DNA of 10,535 nt, from positions 1 to 10,535 of the forward strand of contig DATAYF010000076.1 of assembly GCA_036272735.1 (NCBI GenBank). The letters run 5' to 3'. This DNA is from DATAYF01 sp036272735. Lineage in GTDB: Bacteria > Chloroflexota > Ktedonobacteria > Ktedonobacterales > Ktedonobacteraceae. The notes beneath the pieces were generated by a model, which saw only the letters and a list, made by a program, of their open reading frames with translations, was not told where the DNA came from and ran no database searches. Made by a program: the position numbers and the translations under genes. Within the stretch, counting starts at the first letter, position 1. The number at the start of each line of letters is the position of its first letter. Below, in pieces: positions 1 through 6,160 of the stretch.

Positions 1-191
1 ACAGGGAGTGAGCCTTTTTCAGCATTGCATATGTAGACTGGGATAAGCCAGAATGGTACAATGCGGCCCAGAAGTGCGTGGAGTTGGATCAAATAACGCG
101 TTAACACCAGCAATATGACAGAGGATGACAGGAAGCCTCCTGTAGACTGCATGCACGGAGTCTGAAAAGATCCAATTCTTAGGAGGTATAC
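1..191. other. Upstream region of the first LLM gene
   Basis: No open frame with a start and ribosome site enters from the left edge; the forward frames I read hit stops within the first 50 bases. The stretch presumably carries the promoter of the gene at 192, but I do not see a convincing -35/-10 pair. The only repeat noticed is the 9-mer tgtagactg at 32-40 and 141-149, which may be chance. The notable element is the AGGAGGT Shine-Dalgarno at 181-187. Confidence 0.4.
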
Positions 192-1028
192 ATGCAGTAT
201 GGACTTACTCTCCCAAATGGAGGAGTGTGTGGAGATGTGCGTATCCTCGCCGAGCTAGGATGCCTGGCGGAAAAAGCTGGGTGGGATGGCGTCTTCCTAG
301 AAGATTACATCGTTCACCAAGGCGATGGTCCGATCCCAACCTGCGATCCCTGGATCGCTTTAGCGGCGATAGCAGTCCAGACCACGCACATACGCCTGGG
401 TACTTCAGTCACGCCTTTGTCCCGCAGGCGTCCCTGGAAGCTGGCACGAGAGGCAGTAGCATTGGATCAGTTATCCAATGGACGCTTGATCCTTGGTGTA
501 GGGTTGGGCGATCCAAATGATGCGGGTTTCAGCCGTGTGGGAGAAGTGACGGATGAGAGGCAGCGAGCAAAACTGCTGGATGAGGCCCTTGATGTGTTGA
601 TTGGGCTGTGGAGCGGAGAACCTTTCAGCTATCAGGGGAAGTATTTCCAGGTCAACAATGTGACCTTTCTGCCCACCCCAGTGCAGAAGCCGCGCATTCC
701 CATCTGGGTAGGAGGTGGCTGGCCCAAGAAAGGGCCGTCGCTGCGTGCGGCCCGCTATGACGGCAGCCGCCTCTACAAATCCCACGAGCAAGAGCAAGAG
801 CGCCATTGGACACCTGAGGAGGTGAGAGCGCTGAAATCCTTTATGGAGAGCCGAAGGGAGGCGAATACGCCCTACGATATTGTGCTCAGTCCTGCTCGCG
901 ATGAGGATCGGACCTTGATGAAAGCTCTGGCGGAGGCGGGTATGACTTGGCGAATAGAATATGTGCCTGCCGATAAACTGGAGCAGATGCGAGCCGGGGT
1001 GGCTCGCGGGCCGCTGCGTATAGATTAG
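192..1028 (+). CDS. LLM-class flavin/F420-dependent oxidoreductase
   Basis: Cytosolic oxidoreductase of the luciferase-like monooxygenase (LLM) superfamily, a TIM barrel that uses FMN or coenzyme F420. The substrate cannot be read from the sequence. The 278 residues begin with the typical first strand (YGLTLPNGG, residues 3-11), followed by WDGVFLEDY (31-39), the conserved RP..LAREAVALDQLSNGRL...VGLG block (about 80-106) and the IP-IWVGGG strand (169-176) that helps bind the cofactor phosphate. About 280 residues is slightly short for the family, and the C-terminal third (from about 195) diverges from the usual pattern. The start is fixed by AGGAGGT at 181-187, spaced 4-5 bases from ATG. The gene is monocistronic; its stop overlaps the end of a convergent small ORF by two bases. 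F420 versus FMN dependence cannot be decided here. Confidence 0.88.
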   Translation: MQYGLTLPNGGVCGDVRILAELGCLAEKAGWDGVFLEDYIVHQGDGPIPTCDPWIALAAIAVQTTHIRLGTSVTPLSRRRPWKLAREAVALDQLSNGRLILGVGLGDPNDAGFSRVGEVTDERQRAKLLDEALDVLIGLWSGEPFSYQGKYFQVNNVTFLPTPVQKPRIPIWVGGGWPKKGPSLRAARYDGSRLYKSHEQEQERHWTPEEVRALKSFMESRREANTPYDIVLSPARDEDRTLMKALAEAGMTWRIEYVPADKLEQMRAGVARGPLRID

Positions 1029-1168
1029 CCGCGCAGGTTCAGGTTTGCTGTCGCCCGGCCTATGGACCAGCAGCGTGACATGAAATCGTCAATGCTCTCT
1101 TCCTCGTGCCTGTGTTCCTCGTTCCAAACATCTATCATAAAGTTTGTGAGTGAGCGTAATCGTGCCAT
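1025..1168 (-). CDS. Probable 47-residue small protein
   Basis: A short open frame of 47 codons plus TAA that I do not recognise. The product starts MARLRSLTNFMIDVWNEE, has an acidic stretch (HRHEEESIDD, residues 19-28) in the middle and ends NLNLRG. It is soluble, with no signal peptide or membrane segment. Coding is supported by an excellent AAGGAGG Shine-Dalgarno (complement of 1176-1182) seven bases before ATG, and by a perfect palindrome at 1192-1211 placed where an operator would sit. The stop overlaps the end of the convergent LLM gene, a compact arrangement typical of real genes. Against it: the length is small, there are no homologues I can name, and conservation is untested. No function is proposed. 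Confidence 0.5.
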   Translation of the reverse strand: MARLRSLTNFMIDVWNEEHRHEEESIDDFMSRCWSIGRATANLNLRG

Positions 1169-1191
1169 GTGAATGCCTCCTTCTTGGCTGT

Positions 1192-1211
1192 CATATCAGT
1201 ACTCTGATATG
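1192..1211. promoter_or_regulatory. Palindromic operator-like site
   Basis: The sequence catatcag-tact-ctgatatg is a perfect inverted repeat with 8-base arms and a 4-base centre. It begins 24 bases upstream of the start of the small leftward ORF and just ahead of its Shine-Dalgarno, a usual position for a repressor site. A half-site-like atatcag recurs at 1325-1331. No cognate regulator gene is adjacent. As RNA it could also form a short stem, but it is not followed by a T tract, so it is not a terminator. Confidence 0.5.
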
Positions 1212-1422
1212 GTTGAATGGCCTTCAAGCAAGCTTTCAGGCTCATTCAAAGATGGATGGATGTGATTTTCCTACCCAGGCGAGGAGGGCCACCAGCGTGA
1301 CCGTCCTCCTGATCGGTTGTATGGATATCAGCATCGCCGTCTAATTATGGCCAGATAGGTCTCTACGCCACGCCAGGACAATCGAGAGGGTGATCTGCAT
1401 TCATAACCAACCCCTGTATGCA
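1212..1422. other. Intergenic region without recognisable gene
   Basis: I see no supported coding region here. Short open frames exist but lack ribosome sites. It may include the promoter of the leftward small ORF, though no clear -35/-10 pair stands out. Confidence 0.4.
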
Positions 1423-1580
1423 ATGTTTGTTTGTTGGTTTGAGGCGTGTGCTTCCATTCCGTATAACATAACTACAAACAAACACATATATCTTTAGACT
1501 TATAACTCAGTAGGCGATAGCCCTACTGAGATTAAACGGGTAGAGAGTATGAAGCAACCGTCAAACCAACAAACAAACAT
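1423..1580. repeat. 20-bp inverted repeat with internal third copy
   Basis: Bases 1423-1442 and 1561-1580 are perfect 20-base reverse complements (right copy: tcaaaccaacaaacaaacat). The inner 11-mer acaaacaaaca occurs again at 1474-1484 and within the right copy at 1569-1579, and its complement lies at 1424-1434, giving three related sites in two orientations. The 10-mer aaacaaacat at the end of the right copy is found once more at 2921-2930, on the far side of the HTH-ATPase module. The 158-base array stands directly behind the stop of the RepA-like ATPase. Such organisation is typical of recombinase arm sites, replication iterons or element ends; which of these applies is not determined. 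Confidence 0.7.
1506..1530. repeat. 9-7-9 inverted repeat inside the array
   Basis: Arms ctcagtagg (1506-1514) and cctactgag (1522-1530) are perfect complements around a 7-base centre (cgatagc). Arm and spacer lengths resemble the core site of a tyrosine recombinase. As RNA it would be a stable hairpin, and on the leftward strand it follows the ATPase gene, but what follows (TTATAAGTC) is not a proper U tract, so a terminator role is only a weak alternative. Confidence 0.55.
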
Positions 1581-1611
1581 CACTTCTAGGGTAGCGGCGT
1601 GTTGGTTGGGC

Positions 1612-2589
1612 CTAATCAGGGTCGTTATCATCAAAGATCAGGGCCGGGGCTGGGGCGGTCTTTCTAAAAGGAGTGTACACGCCTCTGTCCCTCTTGATTT
1701 TCTCTTCTCTCATAGCGCGCTTTGCAAGGCTGTCAACGCTATCAACAGTCTTTCCAAGCTCATTCGCCACCTCGGTCCGTGTGATACCATCTGGGTGCGA
1801 ATTGACGAGCTTGACGAACTGCCCTAGTTCAGACGGCGCTAGCAATTCCTCTGCCTGTTCTCCGTTGGCTACAATCCTCCAGGTCGCTAGTTCTTCGTCG
1901 AATTCAAGTGCATACTTTTGTTCGGACACATCACGGCCCTTCACAAGCAGGAACTTCTCGTTTCTACTATTTTCCTTACTGAGAATGACAATTGTATCCG
2001 CAACCGCTGAGAGTCCAGTACTCCCATAAATCTCGTCTAGCACATCGTTTGCCGCTGCCTTGCGCATGTGTTGGACTACTACAATCGCTACATGATACCG
2101 CTCTGCAAGCTGCTTCAATGGAGAAAGGTAGGTATAGGCTTCCTCGTAACTATCAGCATTCTGCTTGTGCTTCGGGATGACACGTTGTAGCACGTCGATC
2201 ATAATGACCTTCGTGTCCTCATTCTGCTTGAGATAGTCTTCCAGGGCATCAACACCACCAGCGTCCAATTTATCCCACTCTGTAGCTAAATCAAGGGTAT
2301 CGGGTGCCTCACTTCCGTCAAGCATTATCCTCAATCGATCCTGTAGACGTTTGTGTCCATCTTCTAATGCAAGGTACAACGCCCTTCCCTGATCAGCAAG
2401 TACGACACCCATAACTTTGCCGCCCCTTGCTACCGCTAGCCCGATATTGAGCAACAGAAAAGACTTCCCCATCTTCTGTTTACCCGCTAGCACTATGAGA
2501 CCTTCTGGTAACAGTCCAGGCACAGCCCACCTCGTTTCTGGTAACTCCATACTCATCAATGTCTTCGCTGATTTAATTCTGCTTCCCAT
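1612..2589 (-). CDS. RepA-like AAA/RecA-fold ATPase
   Basis: A 325-residue P-loop ATPase of the RepA/AAA_25 type, the hexameric helicase-like family found on plasmids and integrated elements. Visible motifs in order: Walker A GKQKMGKS (36-43), the family YLALED strand (72-77), Walker B VIMID (128-132), the QHMRK motif (173-177) and the GSTGLSAVADT segment (188-198) that corresponds to the conserved GS..i.g.aD motif of RepA-like proteins. A winged-helix-like tail follows (about 255-305; ITRTEVANELGKTVDSVD). The start has AAGGA (complement of 2597-2601) seven bases ahead. It lies 49 bases downstream of a small HTH gene, probably in the same transcript. In known families the ATPase acts on DNA in replication of an element; no primase, initiator or integrase is seen nearby, so it may be a remnant or an accessory gene. 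Base composition is lower in G+C than the efflux operon. Confidence 0.82.
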   Translation of the reverse strand: MGSRIKSAKTLMSMELPETRWAVPGLLPEGLIVLAGKQKMGKSFLLLNIGLAVARGGKVMGVVLADQGRALYLALEDGHKRLQDRLRIMLDGSEAPDTLDLATEWDKLDAGGVDALEDYLKQNEDTKVIMIDVLQRVIPKHKQNADSYEEAYTYLSPLKQLAERYHVAIVVVQHMRKAAANDVLDEIYGSTGLSAVADTIVILSKENSRNEKFLLVKGRDVSEQKYALEFDEELATWRIVANGEQAEELLAPSELGQFVKLVNSHPDGITRTEVANELGKTVDSVDSLAKRAMREEKIKRDRGVYTPFRKTAPAPALIFDDNDPD

Positions 2590-2638
2590 TTTCGTATCCT
2601 TTCAAACCATCCCACTGCTCGCCAATGGGTCTAATGCG

Positions 2639-2827
2639 TTACTTGCCTCTCGGCGTATACGAAACGATATCCACAAGTCGCACTACGATTGTTCGGCCTA
2701 CCTTTGAGCAAGGTACCTGACGACTCTTCAGCCAGAGGTACAGCGCATTAGGTGTGGCCCCCTTGAGCCGCGCAGCCTCCCTGATCGTCATATATTCTCC
2801 AACTTGGTCAAGCTGACGTGCTGACAT
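2639..2827 (-). CDS. Small excisionase-like HTH protein
   Basis: A 62-residue DNA-binding protein with a MerR/excisionase-type (HTH_17-like) winged helix. YMTIREAARLKGATPNALYL (12-31) is the helix-turn-helix, and the VPCSKVGRTIVVRLVDI segment (38-54) is the wing and following helix. The length is usual for excisionases and small element regulators. The start is fixed by AAGGAG (complement of 2834-2839) six bases before ATG. It precedes the RepA-like ATPase by 49 bases. Possible roles are directionality factor for an integrase, replication accessory factor, or regulator of the module. No integrase is present in the window to decide. A terminator-like hairpin lies about 50 bases upstream of its start. 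Confidence 0.78.
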   Translation of the reverse strand: MSARQLDQVGEYMTIREAARLKGATPNALYLWLKSRQVPCSKVGRTIVVRLVDIVSYTPRGK

Positions 2828-2867
2828 GATTAACTCCTTCTAGGAACCTAATGAACAGTCAACGGTG

Positions 2868-2914
2868 GGTAAAAATAAGGCTACAGACTCAAGGGCGAGC
2901 AAGGTCTGTAGCCT
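2868..2914 (-). terminator. Intrinsic terminator or attenuator, leftward
   Basis: Arms aggctacagac (2878-2888) and gtctgtagcct (2904-2914) pair perfectly over 11 bp around a 15-base loop. On the leftward strand the stem is followed by TTATTTTTA, a good U tract; on the rightward strand there is none. It therefore stops leftward transcription. It may end read-through from the LLM/efflux operon, whose last stop codon is about 350 bases upstream, or act as an attenuator in the leader of the HTH gene, whose ATG is about 50 bases further on. Confidence 0.65.
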
Positions 2915-2957
2915 GGAATGAAACAAACATGAGCTGAGAAAGAAACCAGTGAAGAGA

Positions 2958-3061
2958 GATGTGTAAACCCTATTGTCGTTTGACACATAAATTCGCCAAA
3001 ACGGGGAGATATGTGTCAGAGAGAGAAAATGGCGGGAATATGTGTCAAATTTTGATTCCCG
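2958..3061. repeat. Cluster of TATGTGTCA motifs
   Basis: The motif atatgtgtca occurs directly at 3009-3018 and 3038-3047, each preceded by a similar G-rich run (gggaga/gggaat). An inverted copy is at 2979-2988: its complement matches 3031-3049 at 15 of 19 positions, including an 11-base identical block. A degenerate fourth copy (gatgtgtaaa) is at 2958-2967. The rightmost copy is framed by cgggaat (3033-3039) and attcccg (3055-3061), and tgtc-gttt-gaca (2974-2985) is a further small palindrome. Multiple spaced sites in this arrangement are typical of TnsB-type transposon ends or replication iterons. There is no gene in the cluster. Confidence 0.6.
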
Positions 3062-3172
3062 TTTGGGGAGCGTTACATGAGGTGACAACAGGAGCAGGGT
3101 AGCGGGCAATATAGGCGCTGTATCTTAGATGTTGCGCAACGCTAGCCGGCGCTGAGAGAATGGAGAGACAAT
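3062..3172. other. Non-coding spacer
   Basis: Together with the neighbouring repeats this completes the 440-base gene-free interval 2828-3267. It contains a 10-base palindrome gttgcgcaac (3131-3140) and gccggc (3145-3150). I see no coding frame with a ribosome site. Confidence 0.4.
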
Positions 3173-3223
3173 GAAAACCTGGTATGCCACAAACCCATGA
3201 GCATTGCGGCCTGCCAGGTTTTC
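3173..3223 (-). terminator. Possible terminator behind the LLM gene
   Basis: Arms gaaaacctgg (3173-3182) and ccaggttttc (3214-3223) are perfect complements separated by about 31 bases. It lies some 45 bases beyond the stop of the leftward LLM gene, with an A-rich 5' arm and T-rich 3' arm, as in terminators whose U tract is inside the stem. The loop is long and no T run follows, so a transposon-related inverted repeat or chance are alternatives. Confidence 0.35.
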
Positions 3224-3267
3224 GCATCATCCTGGAGATAGGATTGCTATCGCCAGCCTCTCATCGG

Positions 3268-4212
3268 CTAAGCAATCAACTCCTTTGCAAAGAAGCGCAG
3301 CGTATCCAGATTCAAGGCATCGGAGAAGCGAAGGATGATTTCCTGGACACCTGCTTCCTCCAACTCGATCAAACGTTTGCGCAGAGTGTCCGGGCTACCG
3401 ACCAGGATGCTTGCCCTAAGAGCTGCGTAGCTGCGCAGGCCAGGAGGAACTTTCGCCTCTGCCTGCTCATCGGTCTCGCCAATCATACAGGAAAGTGTCA
3501 CCGTGCGGTGAATGCTCTCGTAATTGCGCCCAATGGCCTCGCAGTGCTTTTTCAACACGTCAAACTTATGTTGAATAGTTTCCAGAGAACCGCTGACATT
3601 GCAGGCGTCGCCGTACTGCGCGACCAGCTTGAGGGTGACGTGCTCACCGCCTCCGCCAATCAGCAGGGGAACGTGCGGTTTTTGCACGCCTTTGGGCTGA
3701 TTGATGGCGCCGCGCACTTGGTAGTAGTTTCCCTCGAAGGCCGCCTCTTCTTGCGTCCACATGGCAAGGATCACCTGCACCGCCTCGCGCAACTGACGCA
3801 GGCGAGCGGATGTTTCGGGGTAGTCATATCCATAGGCGCGATACTCGGGTTCCAACGCGCCCGCGCCTATCCCGAAGTTCAGCCGTCCATGTGAGAGGAC
3901 ATCCACGGTACTGGCCATTTTCGCCAGAAGCGCGGGATGGCGATAGCCATTGCAGGTGACCATCTGGCCAATGCGAATACGCTTTGTATCACGGGCAAGT
4001 GCTGCGGTAGCGGTCCAGCACTCAAACGTCATTTCCTGTGATGACCTTGGGAAGGTATGAAAATGATCAAACAGCCACAGAGACTCAAAACCGACCTCAT
4101 CGGCGACCCGGGCGACCTGCGTCATCGTTTCATACGCTTCGACCGGATCTTTCAGGTGCGCCAGTTCCATGGTCAGGCCCTGCGGCAGAGAGAGGCCAAA
4201 TTTCAGAGACAT
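3268..4212 (-). CDS. LLM-class F420-type oxidoreductase
   Basis: A 314-residue luciferase-like oxidoreductase of normal length for the F420-dependent LLM group. Family marks: KFGLSLPQG (4-12), ESLWLFDHFHT (43-53), the conserved YRHPALLAKMASTVDVLSHGR block (90-110) followed by LNFGIGAG (111-118), and PLLIGGGGE (182-190). The near end of the barrel is complete (LDTLRFFAKELIA). Enzymes of this kind transfer hydride to or from F420, or use FMN, on ketones, alcohols, imines or unsaturated lactams; the substrate here is unknown. The ATG is fixed by AAGGAG (complement of 4219-4224) six bases ahead. That ribosome site starts five bases from the stop of the TIM-barrel gene, making this the last gene of the ABC efflux operon. 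It is not a close copy of the LLM protein at 192-1028. Confidence 0.88.
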   Translation of the reverse strand: MSLKFGLSLPQGLTMELAHLKDPVEAYETMTQVARVADEVGFESLWLFDHFHTFPRSSQEMTFECWTATAALARDTKRIRIGQMVTCNGYRHPALLAKMASTVDVLSHGRLNFGIGAGALEPEYRAYGYDYPETSARLRQLREAVQVILAMWTQEEAAFEGNYYQVRGAINQPKGVQKPHVPLLIGGGGEHVTLKLVAQYGDACNVSGSLETIQHKFDVLKKHCEAIGRNYESIHRTVTLSCMIGETDEQAEAKVPPGLRSYAALRASILVGSPDTLRKRLIELEEAGVQEIILRFSDALNLDTLRFFAKELIA

Positions 4213-4228
4213 ACAGAACTCCTTCTTT

Positions 4229-5287
4229 TCAGTCGTGGTAGAAGTCAGCGAGAGCAGTGAAGGCGGCCTTGGGTTCCCAGGGCACGTCGGAGTAGATATC
4301 GCCAGAGCGGCCCTCCAGGACCTTGACTACACCCCAGCTAGCCATATCCAGGTCTTCGCGGGGATCGCTGCGGTGCGGCCAGCCGTAGCAGACGAAGGTG
4401 CAGACAAAGGCGGCATCAACCCCCTCGGTGGTGAAGATGTCCAGCAGCTCGCGCAGGTGGGTGGCCTGCTCCTGCTCGTCACGGATGTAGTTGCCGTTGA
4501 GCCGTACCGGAGTGCTCCCTTCGTATTCGATCATCTCACTGCCGCCGCGGCCACCGCGATCGCCCGCGCCGCGATGTGTGGCACAACCGAATTCCGTGAT
4601 TGCCACCGGCTTGCCCTGCGCGACCAGTGCGTGGATGCCCTGTTGGTAGATGTGGGCGACCTCCTTCGTGCGGTGGGCATCGACCGAGACGATGTCGAAT
4701 GGTGTCCAGTCAACGCCCTCAAAAGGGATGGAGGCGTAGGTCACTTTGCCGCCGAACCGCTCGCGAACCGTGACGACGGCCCTGGCGAGGAAGTCGTTGA
4801 TGCGAGCAGGCACCTCGGCCACCAGTTCACGCATCCCCGGCTCGCGCCGAAGCAGAGGACCGACCCGCTCCTCGGGGCTGTTGCCCGGCAGGAACCCGCT
4901 GTTGAACAGGCTCAGTTCGGCGCCAGTGACGAACACGACTGCGGCTCCCCGGCGGCGAATCTGCTCAGCACGCTCGGCTGCGTCGGCGAGCAACTTGAGC
5001 ACTTCCTCGGGGTCGAGTTCCATGGGGTACGGCGAGAACCAGATCTCCAGACCCAAATCGGCAGCGTGGCGCGCGGCGAATTCGAGCCGTTCCAGGTCAT
5101 TGCCGATCAAGCGCACCGCGTTGCAGTGCAGATCGTCGTGAATGATCTGCAACTCGCGCCGGACAAGTGCTCTGTCAAATGGCCGGTTGATGGTGCCGCC
5201 GATGCGAAATCCAGTGTCGTACCCGATACCCCTGGCGCGCAGAGATCGTTCGTGTTGCACGACTGGTGGAGTGGTATTGAGCTTCAT
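4229..5287 (-). CDS. TIM-barrel glycosidase-like protein
   Basis: A 352-residue cytoplasmic protein with no signal peptide that reads as a (beta/alpha)8 barrel of the clan GH-A glycoside hydrolase kind. Alternating strands are visible: NAVRLIG (56-62), GLEIWFSPYP (79-88), AAVVFVTGAELSLF (115-128), VTYASIPFE (182-190), FDIVSVDAH (197-205), PVAITEFGCA (227-236), VDAAFVCTFVCYGW (290-303). E124, at the end of strand 4, and E232, at the end of strand 7, fit the acid/base and nucleophile of retaining GH-A enzymes. I do not recognise a named family. Similar proteins may carry an 'abortive infection' label in databases, from memory and unverified; nothing seen here supports that. The start has AAGGA (complement of 5296-5300) eight bases upstream. 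It follows the ABC permease by 27 bases and precedes the LLM gene by 16. It is distinctly G+C-richer than the HTH-ATPase module (39 and 38 of 60 bases in blocks at 4741 and 4981). Confidence 0.7.
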   Translation of the reverse strand: MKLNTTPPVVQHERSLRARGIGYDTGFRIGGTINRPFDRALVRRELQIIHDDLHCNAVRLIGNDLERLEFAARHAADLGLEIWFSPYPMELDPEEVLKLLADAAERAEQIRRRGAAVVFVTGAELSLFNSGFLPGNSPEERVGPLLRREPGMRELVAEVPARINDFLARAVVTVRERFGGKVTYASIPFEGVDWTPFDIVSVDAHRTKEVAHIYQQGIHALVAQGKPVAITEFGCATHRGAGDRGGRGGSEMIEYEGSTPVRLNGNYIRDEQEQATHLRELLDIFTTEGVDAAFVCTFVCYGWPHRSDPREDLDMASWGVVKVLEGRSGDIYSDVPWEPKAAFTALADFYHD

Positions 5288-5314
5288 AGCAGTTTTCCTT
5301 TCTCATTCTCTCTG

Positions 5315-6160
5315 CTAACCGATGACACGTCGATGAAAAAATCTGATCCCTCCCCAGAGACTGACGATGAGCGAGGTGCAGAGCACCAGCAGTACCCAGC
5401 CGAGCGCGAGCGTTGGCAGTTCCTGCCCGTGAACGGGAGGAAGCATCGCAAAGCGCATCCCTTCAGACGCATAGGTGAGTGGGTTGAACAGGGTAAGGAC
5501 CTGAAACCACTTGAGCGCGCCGAGTGAGATCCAGGGGTAAAAGGTACAGCCAGTAAAGATAAGCGGGGTCAAGACCAACGCGAAAACGAGCGCGAGTTGT
5601 TGGAGGGGCAACACCGTACCCAACAGTAACCCCAACGCCGCTCCCACCAGAGCGACCAAGACCATCAGGCCAATTAAGATGACGAGATGGTCGGTTCGCA
5701 CTTGGTAGCCGTTCCCCAGTATCCAGAAGGCAAGAGGGAAAAGGCAGGTTCCGGCGATAAACCCGCGCACCGCTGCAAACAATACCTTTTCAAGAGCTAC
5801 CAGGGCGGTTGGCAGTGGAGCCAGTAACCGATCATCGATCTCTCGTAGAACACCCAGATCACGGCCCAGATCAGTTGATGTGGTTTGCAATGCGGTCAGG
5901 AACAGGGTAAACGCCACCATTCCTGGCAGCAGAAGCATCGAAAATCCCCCTGTGGCCGAGCCAATAAGAGGAAGCACTTTGCCGAATACGAACAAATAGA
6001 AGAGAGGCTGAATCAGTGTTTGCAACAAAAACGTGACGATTTCTCTCCGTGCCATCAGCAGGTCGCGACTCACAATCGCCAGAAAGGCTGTCAGGGCCGC
6101 TCTGGTATTGCTGTGCGGGTGAAACGTTTGGGGATGAGAAGAAGGTGTGAGAGCACTCAT
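5315..6160 (-). CDS. ABC-2 type transporter permease (DrrB-like)
   Basis: Membrane subunit of an exporter, 281 residues, the usual length for the DrrB/NodJ-like ABC-2 permeases. After a polar N-terminus it shows about six hydrophobic segments (roughly 41-66, 74-94, 121-146, 157-182, 186-206, 250-270). Family marks are the EIDDRLLAPLPT cytoplasmic loop (107-118) that contacts the ATPase and the FNPLTYASEGMR motif (225-236) before the last helix. The ATG overlaps the TGA of the ATPase gene as ATGA, so translation is coupled and both proteins are made in similar amounts. With its partner it should pump a hydrophobic compound, such as a drug, antibiotic or lipid, out of the cell; the substrate is not readable. 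Confidence 0.88.
   Translation of the reverse strand: MSALTPSSHPQTFHPHSNTRAALTAFLAIVSRDLLMARREIVTFLLQTLIQPLFYLFVFGKVLPLIGSATGGFSMLLLPGMVAFTLFLTALQTTSTDLGRDLGVLREIDDRLLAPLPTALVALEKVLFAAVRGFIAGTCLFPLAFWILGNGYQVRTDHLVILIGLMVLVALVGAALGLLLGTVLPLQQLALVFALVLTPLIFTGCTFYPWISLGALKWFQVLTLFNPLTYASEGMRFAMLPPVHGQELPTLALGWVLLVLCTSLIVSLWGGIRFFHRRVIG

Noticed and set aside
2840..3109. 89-codon leftward open frame through the repeat cluster
   Set aside because: It would start with TTG without a Shine-Dalgarno and runs across the repeats and the terminator hairpin.
3131..3140. Palindrome gttgcgcaac
   Set aside because: Ten bases without a partner copy or nearby promoter; may be chance.
3184..3894. 236-codon open frame on the + strand
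   Set aside because: Antisense shadow of the LLM oxidoreductase gene, whose conserved motifs are in the leftward frame.
4169..5527. 452-codon open frame on the + strand
   Set aside because: It lies antisense to the barrel and permease genes in G+C-rich sequence, is low in recognisable structure, and the opposite strand carries clear motifs, operon spacing and ribosome sites.
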